A program made the position numbers and the translations under genes. DNA of 64,000 nt from an uncultured bacterium. Lineage in GTDB: Bacteria > Cyanobacteriota > Vampirovibrionia > Gastranaerophilales > Gastranaerophilaceae. Positions 44,913 through 53,780 of the stretch are shown here, piece by piece. The DNA is taken from NCBI GenBank assembly GCA_900551915.1, contig URXT01000001.1, positions 108,600-172,599 on the forward strand, written 5' to 3'. The notes under the pieces are model-generated. The model was not told where the DNA came from. It ran no database searches and saw only the letters and a list, made by a program, of their open reading frames with translations. Within the stretch, counting starts at the first letter, position 1. The number at the start of each line of letters is the position of its first letter.

Positions 44913-45421
44913 TCCAGAAGTCCTTCTATATTTTTAATTGTAACTTTTTTGTCTTTTAAACTTACATCAGTGACTATGGCTTTTACAAAAGGCACAAGGG
45001 AAATGTTTTTTGAGTTTGTTTTTACTGAAAGCAAATCATTTGCACCATTGTTTGAAACTCCTACAATAAAGCCGAGTTTTTTACTGTTTTCATCGACAAC
45101 ATCAAGTCCGACAAGTTCGTCAATCAAAAATTCATCTTCTGACAAGGACTGCCGAATGGTTTCCTCTTCGACAAAAAGCACACAGCCTTTGTATTCAAGA
45201 AGTTCATCAATTGAGTTTATGCCTTCGAATTTTACAATTGCAAAATTCTTGTTAAGCCTTAACTTTTTTATTTTTAATGGCTTATAACTATTTTCAAATT
45301 GAACAAAAACCTTTTTAAGTCCGCAAAAAAATTCTTCCTGATTTTTTGAAAATCCAACTTTTGCTTCACCCTGGATTCCATGAAAATTAAGAACTTTTCC
45401 TACTGAAATAAATTTGCTCAT
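44909..45421 (-). CDS. rimM: 16S rRNA processing protein RimM
   Basis: A 170-residue RimM with two beta-barrel domains: KFISVGKVLNFHGIQGEAKV opens the N-terminal one, and the PRC barrel follows at DEFLIDELVGLDVVDENSKK. RimM helps mature the 30S head around ribosomal protein S19. It overlaps trmD downstream and the zinc-ribbon protein gene upstream by four bases each, so three genes are translationally coupled. The usual upstream partner rpsP and KH-domain gene are absent. Confidence 0.93.
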   Translation of the reverse strand: MSKFISVGKVLNFHGIQGEAKVGFSKNQEEFFCGLKKVFVQFENSYKPLKIKKLRLNKNFAIVKFEGINSIDELLEYKGCVLFVEEETIRQSLSEDEFLIDELVGLDVVDENSKKLGFIVGVSNNGANDLLSVKTNSKNISLVPFVKAIVTDVSLKDKKVTIKNIEGLLE

Positions 45422-46446
45422 GACTCAGCGGTTTCTTCTTCCTCAACTTTTTTAGGTTTTCTTCCGCGTTTAGGCTTTTCGGCTTCAGGTTCAGCGGTCT
45501 TGGTTTCTGCATTTGCAGCCTCTGCCGCTTTTGCTTCCTCTGCTTGTTTTTTAAATTCTTCAGGTGCATCAACCCTGTCCTGATTCCATCTTTGCAAACC
45601 CATTTGAGAACGGATTAAGCCGATACCGACATGGACACGCCATTCATCCATTTTTAACTGCGCTGCTATAATTTTATGACAGCCGATAGGGGGAAGCGGC
45701 AGTAAAGGTTCATAAAGGTTTTTGATTGCAAAAAGCTGGTCAGGTGAAATAGCCAGTTTGCGTTTCGGGAATGGAAGTTTCGGAAGCATAAGCTTTTGAC
45801 GTACTAAATTGATACCAAAAAATACTTTTCTTGGCTCCAATCCGATTTTTTCCCCGATAACTTCATGTGCATCCGGATTTGGAAGCGGAAGCATGGATTT
45901 ATAGAGCAATTCAATTTGTTCAAGCTGATCCTTGCTTACTAAAAGCTGTTTTGGAGCTTTCGGCCTGTTACCACCCGGACGTCTGTTGTTAAATCTGTTA
46001 TTTCCCTGCGGGCGTTTGTTTTGGAAATTATTATTTCTGTTATAACCGCCTTGCTGGGTTCTTTGGTTGTTATAACCGCTGCGTCTGCTATCACGATTGT
46101 AGCCGCCTTGATTATTATTTCTATTATAACCCTGACGGTTATTATCCCTTCTGTAACCGCCTTGATTATTGTAGTTGCGCTGTTGCGGGCGTCTGTAATT
46201 TTGATTGTCATTTCCGCCGCTTGAATAACTGCTGTAGAATTGTGGTTTGTCTTCAGTTGAATAACTTCTCAAAACCTGTTCGCCTTCCGGCTGTAACGGT
46301 TTTGGAGCTGAAGCGTCACTGCCCGGTTCTGACGGGGATGTTATCATCATTTTTTTGTCAGGGTACAGACAATCAGGACAAATTACTCTTTTGGGGTTCT
46401 TCGTTTCGAATTCACGACCGCACTTAACGCACTTGTTTACATACAT
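45418..46446 (-). CDS. Zinc-ribbon, Asn/Arg/Gly-rich protein with duplicated C-terminal domain
   Basis: A 342-residue protein of unusual design. A four-Cys zinc ribbon (C6, C9, C23, C26) opens it. Residues 70-165 are low-complexity, rich in Asn, Arg, Gly, Tyr and Gln with repeated GGYNR/GYNNQ units, typical of RNA-binding disordered regions. Residues 168-221 and 231-284 are two copies of one small domain (DQL..I..LY...LPLP...H..I......V..GI.L.R). The tail is Glu/Ala-rich with an AT-hook-like KPKRGRKPKK. It heads the rimM-trmD operon with a four-base overlap, so a role in ribosome or tRNA maturation is inferred. I do not recognise the family. Confidence 0.8.
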   Translation of the reverse strand: MYVNKCVKCGREFETKNPKRVICPDCLYPDKKMMITSPSEPGSDASAPKPLQPEGEQVLRSYSTEDKPQFYSSYSSGGNDNQNYRRPQQRNYNNQGGYRRDNNRQGYNRNNNQGGYNRDSRRSGYNNQRTQQGGYNRNNNFQNKRPQGNNRFNNRRPGGNRPKAPKQLLVSKDQLEQIELLYKSMLPLPNPDAHEVIGEKIGLEPRKVFFGINLVRQKLMLPKLPFPKRKLAISPDQLFAIKNLYEPLLPLPPIGCHKIIAAQLKMDEWRVHVGIGLIRSQMGLQRWNQDRVDAPEEFKKQAEEAKAAEAANAETKTAEPEAEKPKRGRKPKKVEEEETAES

Positions 46447-46587
46447 ATTAAAAGCCTCTTAATTGAAAAAATAATTGCATAATAAAAATCGATTTAAAAA
46501 TTAATTACTCCTCGGTAATAATATAAATATCAATATACTTAATATAATTATAATAGCATAAAAGCAAAATATTTGCAAGAGGTGCTG

Positions 46588-47025
46588 TTATTTTTCAGCG
46601 AAAATCGTTACAGGGCCGTCGTTTATGAGTGAAACCTCCATCATAGCCCTGAATTTGCCGGTTTTTACGCGGACGCCGGCTGAGCTGAGCTGAGATACAA
46701 AATCTTCATAAAGTTCAACGGCCTTTTCAGGAGCGGCAGCGCTATCAAAACTCGGTCGGGTGCCTTTTTTGCAATCTGCGCACAGTGTAAATTGTGATAC
46801 AACAAGAATTTCACCTTTAATATCCTCTACAGACAAATTCATTTTGTCATTATCATCTTCAAAAATCCTCAGTTTAAGAATTTTTTCAGCGAGTTTTGCT
46901 GAATTTTCTTTCCCGTCTTCTTTTGTTACTCCGAGAAACACAAGAAGTCCTGCATTTATTTCAGAATACAATTCTCCGTCAATGGTGACAGAGGCTTTTT
47001 TAACCCTTTGAATCAGTGCTTTCAT
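46588..47025 (-). CDS. dtd: D-aminoacyl-tRNA deacylase
   Basis: A 145-residue Dtd, which hydrolyses D-aminoacyl-tRNA and glycyl-tRNA(Ala). Motifs are [49 protein letters not shown] (the SQxxL substrate site) and the C-terminal [14 protein letters not shown] with the cross-subunit GP. I use the ATG at 47025, whose first bases overlap the rlmN stop (ATGA); upstream residues belong to the rlmN frame shift and are not needed. Same operon as rlmN. Confidence 0.95.
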   Translation of the reverse strand: MKALIQRVKKASVTIDGELYSEINAGLLVFLGVTKEDGKENSAKLAEKILKLRIFEDDNDKMNLSVEDIKGEILVVSQFTLCADCKKGTRPSFDSAAAPEKAVELYEDFVSQLSSAGVRVKTGKFRAMMEVSLINDGPVTIFAEK

Positions 47026-48041
47026 TCGACTTTTCCTCTTAATTGCCCGCATGCCGCATCAATATCTGCACCGCGTTCCAGTCTTATTGTTACTTTCTTT
47101 CCGGAATGCTCAAGCAGATACTTAAACTTCTGGATTGTGTTGTTTGAAGGGCGTTGATAGTCGTTTTTGGCTGTCGGATTATACGGAATTAAATTTACGT
47201 TGCATTTGATATCAGAAAGATATTCGGCAAGTTCTTTTGCTGCTTGAGGCGTGTCGTTCAGGTCTTTTGCAAGAAGATACTCAATAGTAATTCGACGTCC
47301 TGTTTTTTCAACGTATTTTTTTAGAGCGGTTTTTAAATCCGACATGTTGTATTTGTCTTCAATCGGCATTAATTTCCGTCTGATTTCGTGATTTGGTGCG
47401 TGCAAAGATATTGCTAATGTTGATTGCATATCATTTTCGGCAAGTTTGTAAATACCCGGAATAATTCCGCTTGTAGAAACAGTCAGGCGGCGTGCTCCGA
47501 TTTGGAAGTTTTCGTTAAAGATTTCCATTGCTTTTCTGACGTTATCAAGGTTTAAAAGAGGTTCGCCCTGACCCATGAAAACGATATTTGTAACTTTAAG
47601 CCCTGTATCTCTTTGTATTGTTAAAACCTGTTCAACGATTTCTTTGTAAGTCATGTTTCTGATAAAACCGCGTTTTCCTGTTGCACAAAATGAACAGTTT
47701 ACAGCGCATCCGATTTGTGAACTTACGCATGCCGTGAGGTTTGCGCGGTTGTCAAAACGCATTAACACTGTTTCTACGCATTCTCCGTCAGGAAATTCAA
47801 TCAAATATTTTATTGTTCCGTCAGAACTTACCTGTTTAACCTTTATTTTTACATTAGAAACAACTGCAGCTTTTTTTAGTTCTTCCCTGAATTTTACAGA
47901 CAAATCTGTCATATCATCTATATTTTTGACTGATTTTAAGTAAATCCAGTTATGAATTTGGCGCGCTCTGAATTTTGATGCGTGAAGTTCGTCTGTTATT
48001 TTTTCTATTTCTGCTAAAGTTAGTCCTGATAGTATTTTCAT
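47022..48041 (-). CDS. rlmN: Dual-specificity 23S rRNA/tRNA methyltransferase RlmN
   Basis: A 339-residue radical-SAM enzyme that methylates C2 of A2503 in 23S rRNA and A37 in some tRNAs. The cluster site is [11 protein letters not shown] within [12 protein letters not shown]. Before it are [17 protein letters not shown] and [20 protein letters not shown] with the cysteine region; after it come [11 protein letters not shown] and [27 protein letters not shown] at the C-terminus ends with the methylated Cys region. AGAGGAA precedes the ATG. Confidence 0.96.
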   Translation of the reverse strand: MKILSGLTLAEIEKITDELHASKFRARQIHNWIYLKSVKNIDDMTDLSVKFREELKKAAVVSNVKIKVKQVSSDGTIKYLIEFPDGECVETVLMRFDNRANLTACVSSQIGCAVNCSFCATGKRGFIRNMTYKEIVEQVLTIQRDTGLKVTNIVFMGQGEPLLNLDNVRKAMEIFNENFQIGARRLTVSTSGIIPGIYKLAENDMQSTLAISLHAPNHEIRRKLMPIEDKYNMSDLKTALKKYVEKTGRRITIEYLLAKDLNDTPQAAKELAEYLSDIKCNVNLIPYNPTAKNDYQRPSNNTIQKFKYLLEHSGKKVTIRLERGADIDAACGQLRGKVE

Positions 48042-48069
48042 AATTCCTCTTTGGGTTGGTGGATTATGG

Positions 48070-48225
48070 GTGAAAAGTGAAAAGTGAAAAGGCCTTTACC
48101 TTAATGTTATTATTGTGAAAATTTTACTAATTTCTGTATATATAGAATTTATGGCTCTGGTATATTGGAGCCGCCCGAAAAACGTAACGGACATTTCACT
48201 TCTCACTTTTCACCTTTCACTTTCT
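48070..48225. repeat. Complete heptad-family inverted-repeat element (second copy)
   Basis: Left end GTGAAAA-GTGAAAA-GTGAAAA-GGCCTTTACC (from 48070). The right end, read on the minus strand, is GAAAGTGAAAGGTGAAAAGT then GAGAAGTGAAATGTCCGTTACG. About 155 bp, like 29935-30082. It lies upstream of rlmN and its right end overlaps the stop of the YkgJ-2 gene. Confidence 0.7.
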
Positions 48226-48880
48226 CTGTATAGTATTCCACAATCTCAATCATAGCATGAAGTAAAAGCGTCATTTCCTCATTTTCTTTTTTCCACCCGC
48301 AAAACCCGCAGGAGGCAGGTAAAAGCGTCAATGGATTGTCCGGAAAATCCCTGCAAATTTGAGGACGGTTTTCGTAATCCGAACATCTTTTGTCTTCTGT
48401 AAGTTTTGGACAGTGGTAGAAGTAAACCTCATCTTCTTTGGTTTGTTCTAAAAGTTCAATGTATTGAGGATAAACTTTCCGGGCTTCTTCTCGTGAGGAA
48501 TATGGAACAAAGACGCTTAAAAACTGCTGTGCAAAGTTATCACCGTTTTGGGCACGGCGCTGAAGTTCTTCAGGCGAAAATTCGCTGCAAGCAAGATTGC
48601 AGCAGGTTGCACAGCCACTGCAGGTGTAGTTTGAGCGTTTGCTTAGGATTTCTCTGAATTTCAAATAGATGTCTTTTGAAATATCATTTTCAAGCATTTG
48701 TAAAACTTCGGTTTGCCATTTTTTACCGGAGCTTTCAGCGTCGAAATCTGCAAAAATATCTTCCTGCACGTCTAAAGGCTTAATTTCATCAATACGTTTT
48801 TGAATTTCAGCAACTGATTTAGTAAAATATTCCCTGTATTTTGTACGCTGATTTTCCAGATTTGATTTTAAATTCTCCAT
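48203..48880 (-). CDS. YkgJ-family cysteine-cluster protein (copy 2)
   Basis: A 225-residue protein, longer at the N-terminus than copy 1. CSGCATCCNLACSEF, CPKLTEDKRCSDYENRPQIC and LPASCGFCGWKK provide the family's cysteine cluster, and RRAQNGDNFAQQFLSVFVPY matches the middle of copy 1. The last residues EKVKGEK and the TGA stop are encoded by the heptad repeat, so the original C-terminus may have been altered. Function unknown; a metal or Fe-S cluster is likely from the cysteines. Confidence 0.78.
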   Translation of the reverse strand: MENLKSNLENQRTKYREYFTKSVAEIQKRIDEIKPLDVQEDIFADFDAESSGKKWQTEVLQMLENDISKDIYLKFREILSKRSNYTCSGCATCCNLACSEFSPEELQRRAQNGDNFAQQFLSVFVPYSSREEARKVYPQYIELLEQTKEDEVYFYHCPKLTEDKRCSDYENRPQICRDFPDNPLTLLPASCGFCGWKKENEEMTLLLHAMIEIVEYYTEKVKGEK

Positions 48881-48905
48881 AACATAATGATATCACAAAA
48901 CCGCT

Positions 48906-49934
48906 TTATTCTGCAGGCTGTTTATCATATAAAGCGCCGTATGCGTATTTTAATTTTGCATCAAGATTGTTTTCGTTAGGGTCACTTGTAAAATGTCCCA
49001 CTGCGCCGTATGTAATGCTATCAATTGCCCCGTCGGAACGCCCTTTTTCATCAAAATCCATTGCAAGATAGAAGGCACTCATTTCTTCATTATCAATTTT
49101 GCCGTCTTTATTCAAGTCTAAACGATTGAACATAACCATATCGTCTTTTGCAAATTGTTCTTTGTCTGCGTCTGTGACAGTCAGGCCTGAAGCTTTCATT
49201 GTCTCATTTCTTCCGGCTTCCTGCCATTTTAAAAATGCCTCGGAGCTTATCTTTCCGCTTCCGTCGCCAAATTCTGAGTCAATATATTTTGTCATTGAAT
49301 TGCCAAGCTTTTTCATGCCGTCATGCAATTCACCAAGCATTTTCTGGGTTTCTTCAGGAGTTCTGTTTTTCTTGCTCATTAATGCGCTGGTTTCGTCTGA
49401 AATTACTGAGATTTTTACATCCTCCATCATTCCCATTTTGTTAAACAAGGTATCTGCGGCTTTACCTGTTTCAACGCTGCCTTCCAAAGGAGTCTCTGCA
49501 ACGATATTGGCTTCGCTTGCGCTTGACCTTAGAGTCGGAGTTGCAGCTTTTGAGGCGTCAGAAGCTTTTGCAGGTGTGTTTGCAGTAGTGGTTTTAGAAA
49601 CAGCATTTGTCGGAGTGGTTTCTGCAGCTTTTCCGGTCAAAAGCTGTTTGATTTTGCCCATAATGCTGTCATCAATCTGCATTACCTGCTCTGGATGAAC
49701 AAGAAAATTTGACTTATATGAAGATTTGTCTCCAATTTTGTTTACATCATTGGTACCGGTAAATGTAGGAGATTTATTTTGTTCTGCCTGCTGAGTATTA
49801 TTTTGGTCAACAAGTTTCATAACCTCCTGCCAGACAGAAAGCTTAACTTTTTTAACGTCTGCACCGGACATCCCCAAATTACTTGCGATGGCCTGTGTTA
49901 CGCCTTGACCTGTAGTTACTTTAATTTCAGCCAT
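48906..49934 (-). CDS. EF-hand calcium-binding protein with disordered linker
   Basis: A 342-residue protein. The first ~45 residues (QGVTQAIASNLGMSGADVKK) form a conserved-looking helical module. Residues 50-165 are Thr/Ala/Ser-rich and disordered. The C-terminal part has one canonical EF-hand, D273-LNKDGKIDNEE-284 with ligands at positions 1, 3, 5, 9 and 12. It also has likely degenerate EF-hands around 219-235 (GDGSGKISSEAF) and 293-305 (DEKGRSDGAID). No signal peptide. GAGGAT precedes the ATG. Bacterial EF-hand proteins often act in calcium sensing or surface functions; the role here is unknown. Confidence 0.75.
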   Translation of the reverse strand: MAEIKVTTGQGVTQAIASNLGMSGADVKKVKLSVWQEVMKLVDQNNTQQAEQNKSPTFTGTNDVNKIGDKSSYKSNFLVHPEQVMQIDDSIMGKIKQLLTGKAAETTPTNAVSKTTTANTPAKASDASKAATPTLRSSASEANIVAETPLEGSVETGKAADTLFNKMGMMEDVKISVISDETSALMSKKNRTPEETQKMLGELHDGMKKLGNSMTKYIDSEFGDGSGKISSEAFLKWQEAGRNETMKASGLTVTDADKEQFAKDDMVMFNRLDLNKDGKIDNEEMSAFYLAMDFDEKGRSDGAIDSITYGAVGHFTSDPNENNLDAKLKYAYGALYDKQPAE

Positions 49935-50048
49935 TATAAATCCTCAATATATACATATAAAGTATATATTCCTGATATAATTGCTAAAATGTCGTAAAAT
50001 TTTACAAATATTTACAAAAATTCATATTATATATCTATCAAAAAGACG

Positions 50049-51056
50049 CTAGTTTGTAATATCCCATCTTCCGCAGGTGCCGCCCCAGCGTGCAATTATG
50101 TTGCCTTTGATATCTTTAATCTTGTCGTAATGAGGAATTTCTCCTTCACCTTCAAGAATTGTAATGACTTCACAATTGTTTGAGCAGCCGTTGCACTCGC
50201 AGGTTATTGAATGGAAATGCATATCACCGACTTCCCAACCTTTGAATTTTGTTTGAGCGTCTGTATATTGGTGATTTTCCATTGCAAGAAGCGCTGCTCC
50301 AATTGCCCCCATAGTCTGATGATTTTCTGGAACAACAACTTTGTGTCCGAGTGCTTCTTCAAACGCTTTTACCATGCCTAAGTTTGTTGCAACACCGCCC
50401 TGGAATGAAAATACCGGTAAAAGTTCTTTCCCGAGTGCAAGGTTTGACAGATAATTTCTGACAAGTGCCTGGCAAAGTCCGTATAACAAATCTTCTACAG
50501 GATAACCAAGCTGTTGCTTGTGAATCAAATCGCTTTCTGCAAAAACCCCGCAGCGGCCTGCAATACGGGCGGGATTTGTGGATTTTAATGCGGTTGCGCC
50601 AAAGTCCTGAATTGGAACATTAAGTCTGTTTGCCTGCTGGTCGAGAAAGCTTCCTGTTCCTGCCGCACAAACAGTGTTCATTGCAAAGTCTGTTACTATA
50701 CCGTCGCGAAGAATAATAATTTTACTGTCCTGGCCTCCGATTTCAAGAATTGTTTGAACGCCCGGAACATTTATACTTGCGGCAACGGCATGAGCTGTAA
50801 TTTCGTTCTTTATTATATCAGCACCAACCAGCGCGCCTGCAAGGTTTCTTCCTGAGCCGGTGGTTCCAACGCCCATTACATTATAGTCAGTTAATTTTTT
50901 AGCATATAGTTCTTTTAACCCTTTTTGAACTGCCATAACAGGTTTTCCTGCAGTTCTAAGCATGTAGCTGTCTACATATTTTCCTTTTTCATCAACTAAA
51001 GCTAATTTGGTCGTTACTGAACCAACGTCAATCCCTAAATATACTGTTAAACTCAT
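50049..51056 (-). CDS. Acyl-CoA dehydratase activase (BadF/HgdC family), orphan
   Basis: A 335-residue ASKHA ATPase. YLGIDVGSVTTKLALVDEKG opens the ATP fold; EIGGQDSKIIIL and the Fe-S cluster Cys in NTVCAAGTGSFLDQQA and ARIAGRCGVFAESDL follow. SFQGGVATNLGMV and a C-terminal CECNGCSNNC complete it. These activators pass electrons to 2-hydroxyacyl-CoA dehydratases or related reductases, but no such partner is adjacent. The ATG at 51056 follows AAGGAAG and gives the family N-terminus; a longer reading to 51104 has no ribosome site. The extra Cys cluster is atypical of the short HgdC type. Confidence 0.85.
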   Translation of the reverse strand: MSLTVYLGIDVGSVTTKLALVDEKGKYVDSYMLRTAGKPVMAVQKGLKELYAKKLTDYNVMGVGTTGSGRNLAGALVGADIIKNEITAHAVAASINVPGVQTILEIGGQDSKIIILRDGIVTDFAMNTVCAAGTGSFLDQQANRLNVPIQDFGATALKSTNPARIAGRCGVFAESDLIHKQQLGYPVEDLLYGLCQALVRNYLSNLALGKELLPVFSFQGGVATNLGMVKAFEEALGHKVVVPENHQTMGAIGAALLAMENHQYTDAQTKFKGWEVGDMHFHSITCECNGCSNNCEVITILEGEGEIPHYDKIKDIKGNIIARWGGTCGRWDITN

Positions 51057-51182
51057 GTTTTTACTTCCTTTTGTCTCTTGCCGCGGGTATTTACTAAAAA
51101 TCAAACGGCTATATAATCTTTATTTTAATTTTATCATAAAAAAAATTATTGAACTATAAAAACAGTGAATATTTTAAAATGT

Positions 51183-51219
51183 TAAAATAAAAGCGTCCGG
51201 TCTTTCGTCCGAACGCTTA
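51183..51219 (-). terminator. Terminator of hppA
   Basis: On the minus strand AAGCGTTCGGACG and the near-complement before GGACGCTTTTATTTT form a strong stem about 30 bases after the hppA stop. Confidence 0.9.
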
Positions 51220-51248
51220 TTATATGAGATAATACTCATTTCCCTATT

Positions 51249-53678
51249 TTATTTTTCTGATTTAGTCGGAATTCTCATTGCATAGAAGGAACGAACAACG
51301 AATATCAATGCAATGATTAAGAATACCCAGCCTGCAATCGGCGCAATATCTCTGAAAGCTTCAGAAATTGCGATTTCCATTGCAAGAAGTCCGAACAATG
51401 TTGTGAATTTGATAATCGGGTTCATTGCAACAGAAGAGGTGTCTTTGAACGGGTCGCCGACTGTGTCGCCGACAACTGTTGCTTCATGAAGCGGAGTTCC
51501 TTTTTCCTGTAAATCAACTTCAACTATTTTCTTAGCATTGTCCCAGCAGCCGCCTGCGTTTGCCATAAATACAGCCTGGAAAAGTCCAAATACTGCAATT
51601 GCAATCAGGTAGCTTACGAAGAATGCTACAGGTGCTGAAGTTAAACCTGACGGTGCTGAAAGGCATGCAAATGCAAGAGCAAAGGCAAACAATGCAATAA
51701 AGATATTTATCATACCTTTTTGAGCGTACTGGGTACAGATTTTTACAACTTCTTTTGAATTTGCAACATTTGCGCTTTTGCAGTCAGCATCGCCGAGTTT
51801 GATATTGTCTTTAATGTATTCGGTTGCTGAATATGCACCGGTTGTTACAGCCTGCATTGAAGCGCCGCTGAACCAGTAAATTACAGCACCGCCTGATAAC
51901 AAACCAAGAAGTGTGTAAGGATTAAGCATATTCAAAATCATTTCAGGTTCAATTCCCAAAGTTGATTTGATAACCAAAATCAAAGAGAAAATCATTGTTG
52001 TAGCACCGACAACAGCTGTTCCGATAAGAACCGGTTTTGATGTTGCTTTGAAGGTGTTTCCGGCGCCGTCGTTTTCTTCCAAGTATTTTTTAGCGTTTTC
52101 AAAATCAGGTTTGAAACCGTATTCTTTTTCGATTTCTTCCGAAACATTCGGGACTTCTTCAATCAACGACAATTCGTAAACTGATTGAGCATTGTCTGTT
52201 ACAGGTCCGTAAGAGTCAACCGCAATTGTAACAGGTCCCATTCCCAAAAATCCGAAGGCTACAAGACCGAAAGCGAATACTGACGGATAAATCATAACTT
52301 CTTCAGGAATATAAATTGAAGCAACATAAGCAAGTCCCATCAAAAGAACGATTACCATACCAATCCAGAAAGCTGAGAAGTTGCCTGCAACGATACCTGA
52401 AAGGATTGTTAATGAAGCTCCACCTTCACGTGAAGCTGTAACAACTTCTTCGGTGTGTTTAGCTTTTGGTGAAGTGAAGATTTTTGTGAATTCCGGAATT
52501 AAGGCAGCGCCTAAAGTTCCGCAAGAAATAATTATTGAAAGTACAAGCCATAAATTATTGCCCATATCTGCCAATAACCAGTGGCTTACGCCGAAAGTCA
52601 TAATGATTGACAAAATAGATGTTAACCAAACAAGGTTTGTTAACGGTTTTTCAAAATCGAATTTTTCAGTTTTTGCTGCATAGATTTTGTCAGCAACACC
52701 GTTAATCCAGTATGCAACGACAGATGTAACAATCATCAAAAATCTCATTACGAAAATCCAGGTTAATAATTGAACCTGATTTCCTTCGCCTGCAACTGCA
52801 AGAAGAATAAATGAAACAAGAGCAACACCTGTTACACCGTAAGTTTCAAAACCGTCAGCCGTCGGACCTACAGAGTCGCCGGCGTTGTCGCCTGTGCAGT
52901 CGGCAATAACACCCGGGTTTCTCGGGTCGTCTTCTTTGATACCGAACTGAATTTTCATCAGGTCTGAACCGATATCCGCGATTTTTGTAAAGATACCGCC
53001 TGCAACACGAAGAGCAGAAGCCCCGAGAGATTCACCAATTGCAAAACCGATAAAGCAGGCTCCGGCTATTTCGCCAGGAACGAACAATAGAATTGTTAAC
53101 ATCAAAATCAATTCAACTGAAACAAGGCAGACTCCGATTGACATACCGGCTTTCAACGGAATGTTTAAAATATTCAGCGGATTGCCCTTTAAAGATACGA
53201 AAGCTGTTCTTGCGTTTGCAAGCGTGTTCATTCTGATGCCGAACCACGCTACAGCGTAAGAACCTAAAATACCGATTACAGACCAAGCCAAAATAATTAA
53301 TACATTTTTCAGCGGCATATTCTGCAGGTAACCGAAGTAAAATGCGATACAAAGACCGATTAATACTTCCAGTACAAGTAAAAACTTGCCTTGTTGGATA
53401 AGGTAAGTTTTACAGGTTTCAAAAATTGTGTTTCCGACTTCAGCCATAGCAGTGTGAACGTCAAGCTTTTTAATTCTTAAGAATTCAATGAAGCCGAAGA
53501 CAAGGCCAATGACTGAAATTGCAATTCCGATAAGCAGATAATTAAAGAAATCGGGATTTGCATCTTTAATACTCGGAACAACCAAATCTGCTTCGCTTGC
53601 AAAAGCAGGCGAAACTGCGCAAAACAATGCAGCAAAAAGAGCGGCCATTGTTTTGGATGAAAATAATTTTTTCAACAT
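51249..53678 (-). CDS. hppA: Membrane-bound proton/sodium-translocating pyrophosphatase
   Basis: An 809-residue, roughly 16-helix ion pump driven by pyrophosphate hydrolysis. Substrate-site motifs are GGIFTKIADIGSDLMKI, EDDPRNPGVIADCTGDNAGD and the late GGCWDNAKKIVEVDLQ and VVGDTVGDPFKDTSS. GNTFKATSK has Lys at the position that is Lys in K+-independent H+-PPases and Ala in K+-dependent ones, so a K+-independent type is inferred. The N-terminus carries a signal-like hydrophobic stretch (AALFAALFCAVSPAFAS). AAGGAG lies before the ATG. Strong consensus promoter upstream. Confidence 0.93.
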   Translation of the reverse strand: MLKKLFSSKTMAALFAALFCAVSPAFASEADLVVPSIKDANPDFFNYLLIGIAISVIGLVFGFIEFLRIKKLDVHTAMAEVGNTIFETCKTYLIQQGKFLLVLEVLIGLCIAFYFGYLQNMPLKNVLIILAWSVIGILGSYAVAWFGIRMNTLANARTAFVSLKGNPLNILNIPLKAGMSIGVCLVSVELILMLTILLFVPGEIAGACFIGFAIGESLGASALRVAGGIFTKIADIGSDLMKIQFGIKEDDPRNPGVIADCTGDNAGDSVGPTADGFETYGVTGVALVSFILLAVAGEGNQVQLLTWIFVMRFLMIVTSVVAYWINGVADKIYAAKTEKFDFEKPLTNLVWLTSILSIIMTFGVSHWLLADMGNNLWLVLSIIISCGTLGAALIPEFTKIFTSPKAKHTEEVVTASREGGASLTILSGIVAGNFSAFWIGMVIVLLMGLAYVASIYIPEEVMIYPSVFAFGLVAFGFLGMGPVTIAVDSYGPVTDNAQSVYELSLIEEVPNVSEEIEKEYGFKPDFENAKKYLEENDGAGNTFKATSKPVLIGTAVVGATTMIFSLILVIKSTLGIEPEMILNMLNPYTLLGLLSGGAVIYWFSGASMQAVTTGAYSATEYIKDNIKLGDADCKSANVANSKEVVKICTQYAQKGMINIFIALFAFALAFACLSAPSGLTSAPVAFFVSYLIAIAVFGLFQAVFMANAGGCWDNAKKIVEVDLQEKGTPLHEATVVGDTVGDPFKDTSSVAMNPIIKFTTLFGLLAMEIAISEAFRDIAPIAGWVFLIIALIFVVRSFYAMRIPTKSEK

Positions 53679-53711
53679 AATATCTCCTTACTTAGTTGAT
53701 TCACGGGAAAT

Positions 53712-53740
53712 ATTATAATCTAAATTAAGATTTGTGACAA
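53712..53740 (-). promoter_or_regulatory. Strong hppA promoter
   Basis: On the minus strand TTGTCA (53740-53735), exactly 17 bases, TATAAT (53717-53712). Confidence 0.75.
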
Positions 53741-53780
53741 CTTTGTAACAATAAATCGTACGGGTGTATGACGGCTGGAA

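Noticed and set aside
45939..46224. Ile/Val/Thr-rich frames antisense or out of frame to the Asn-Arg-Gly-rich protein
   Set aside because: Shadows of the repetitive AAC/CGN/GGN codons; no start context or homology.
49099..49698. 199-residue plus-strand frame opposite the EF-hand gene
   Set aside because: Low-complexity Ser/Phe-rich antisense of an Ala/Thr-rich linker; no ribosome site.
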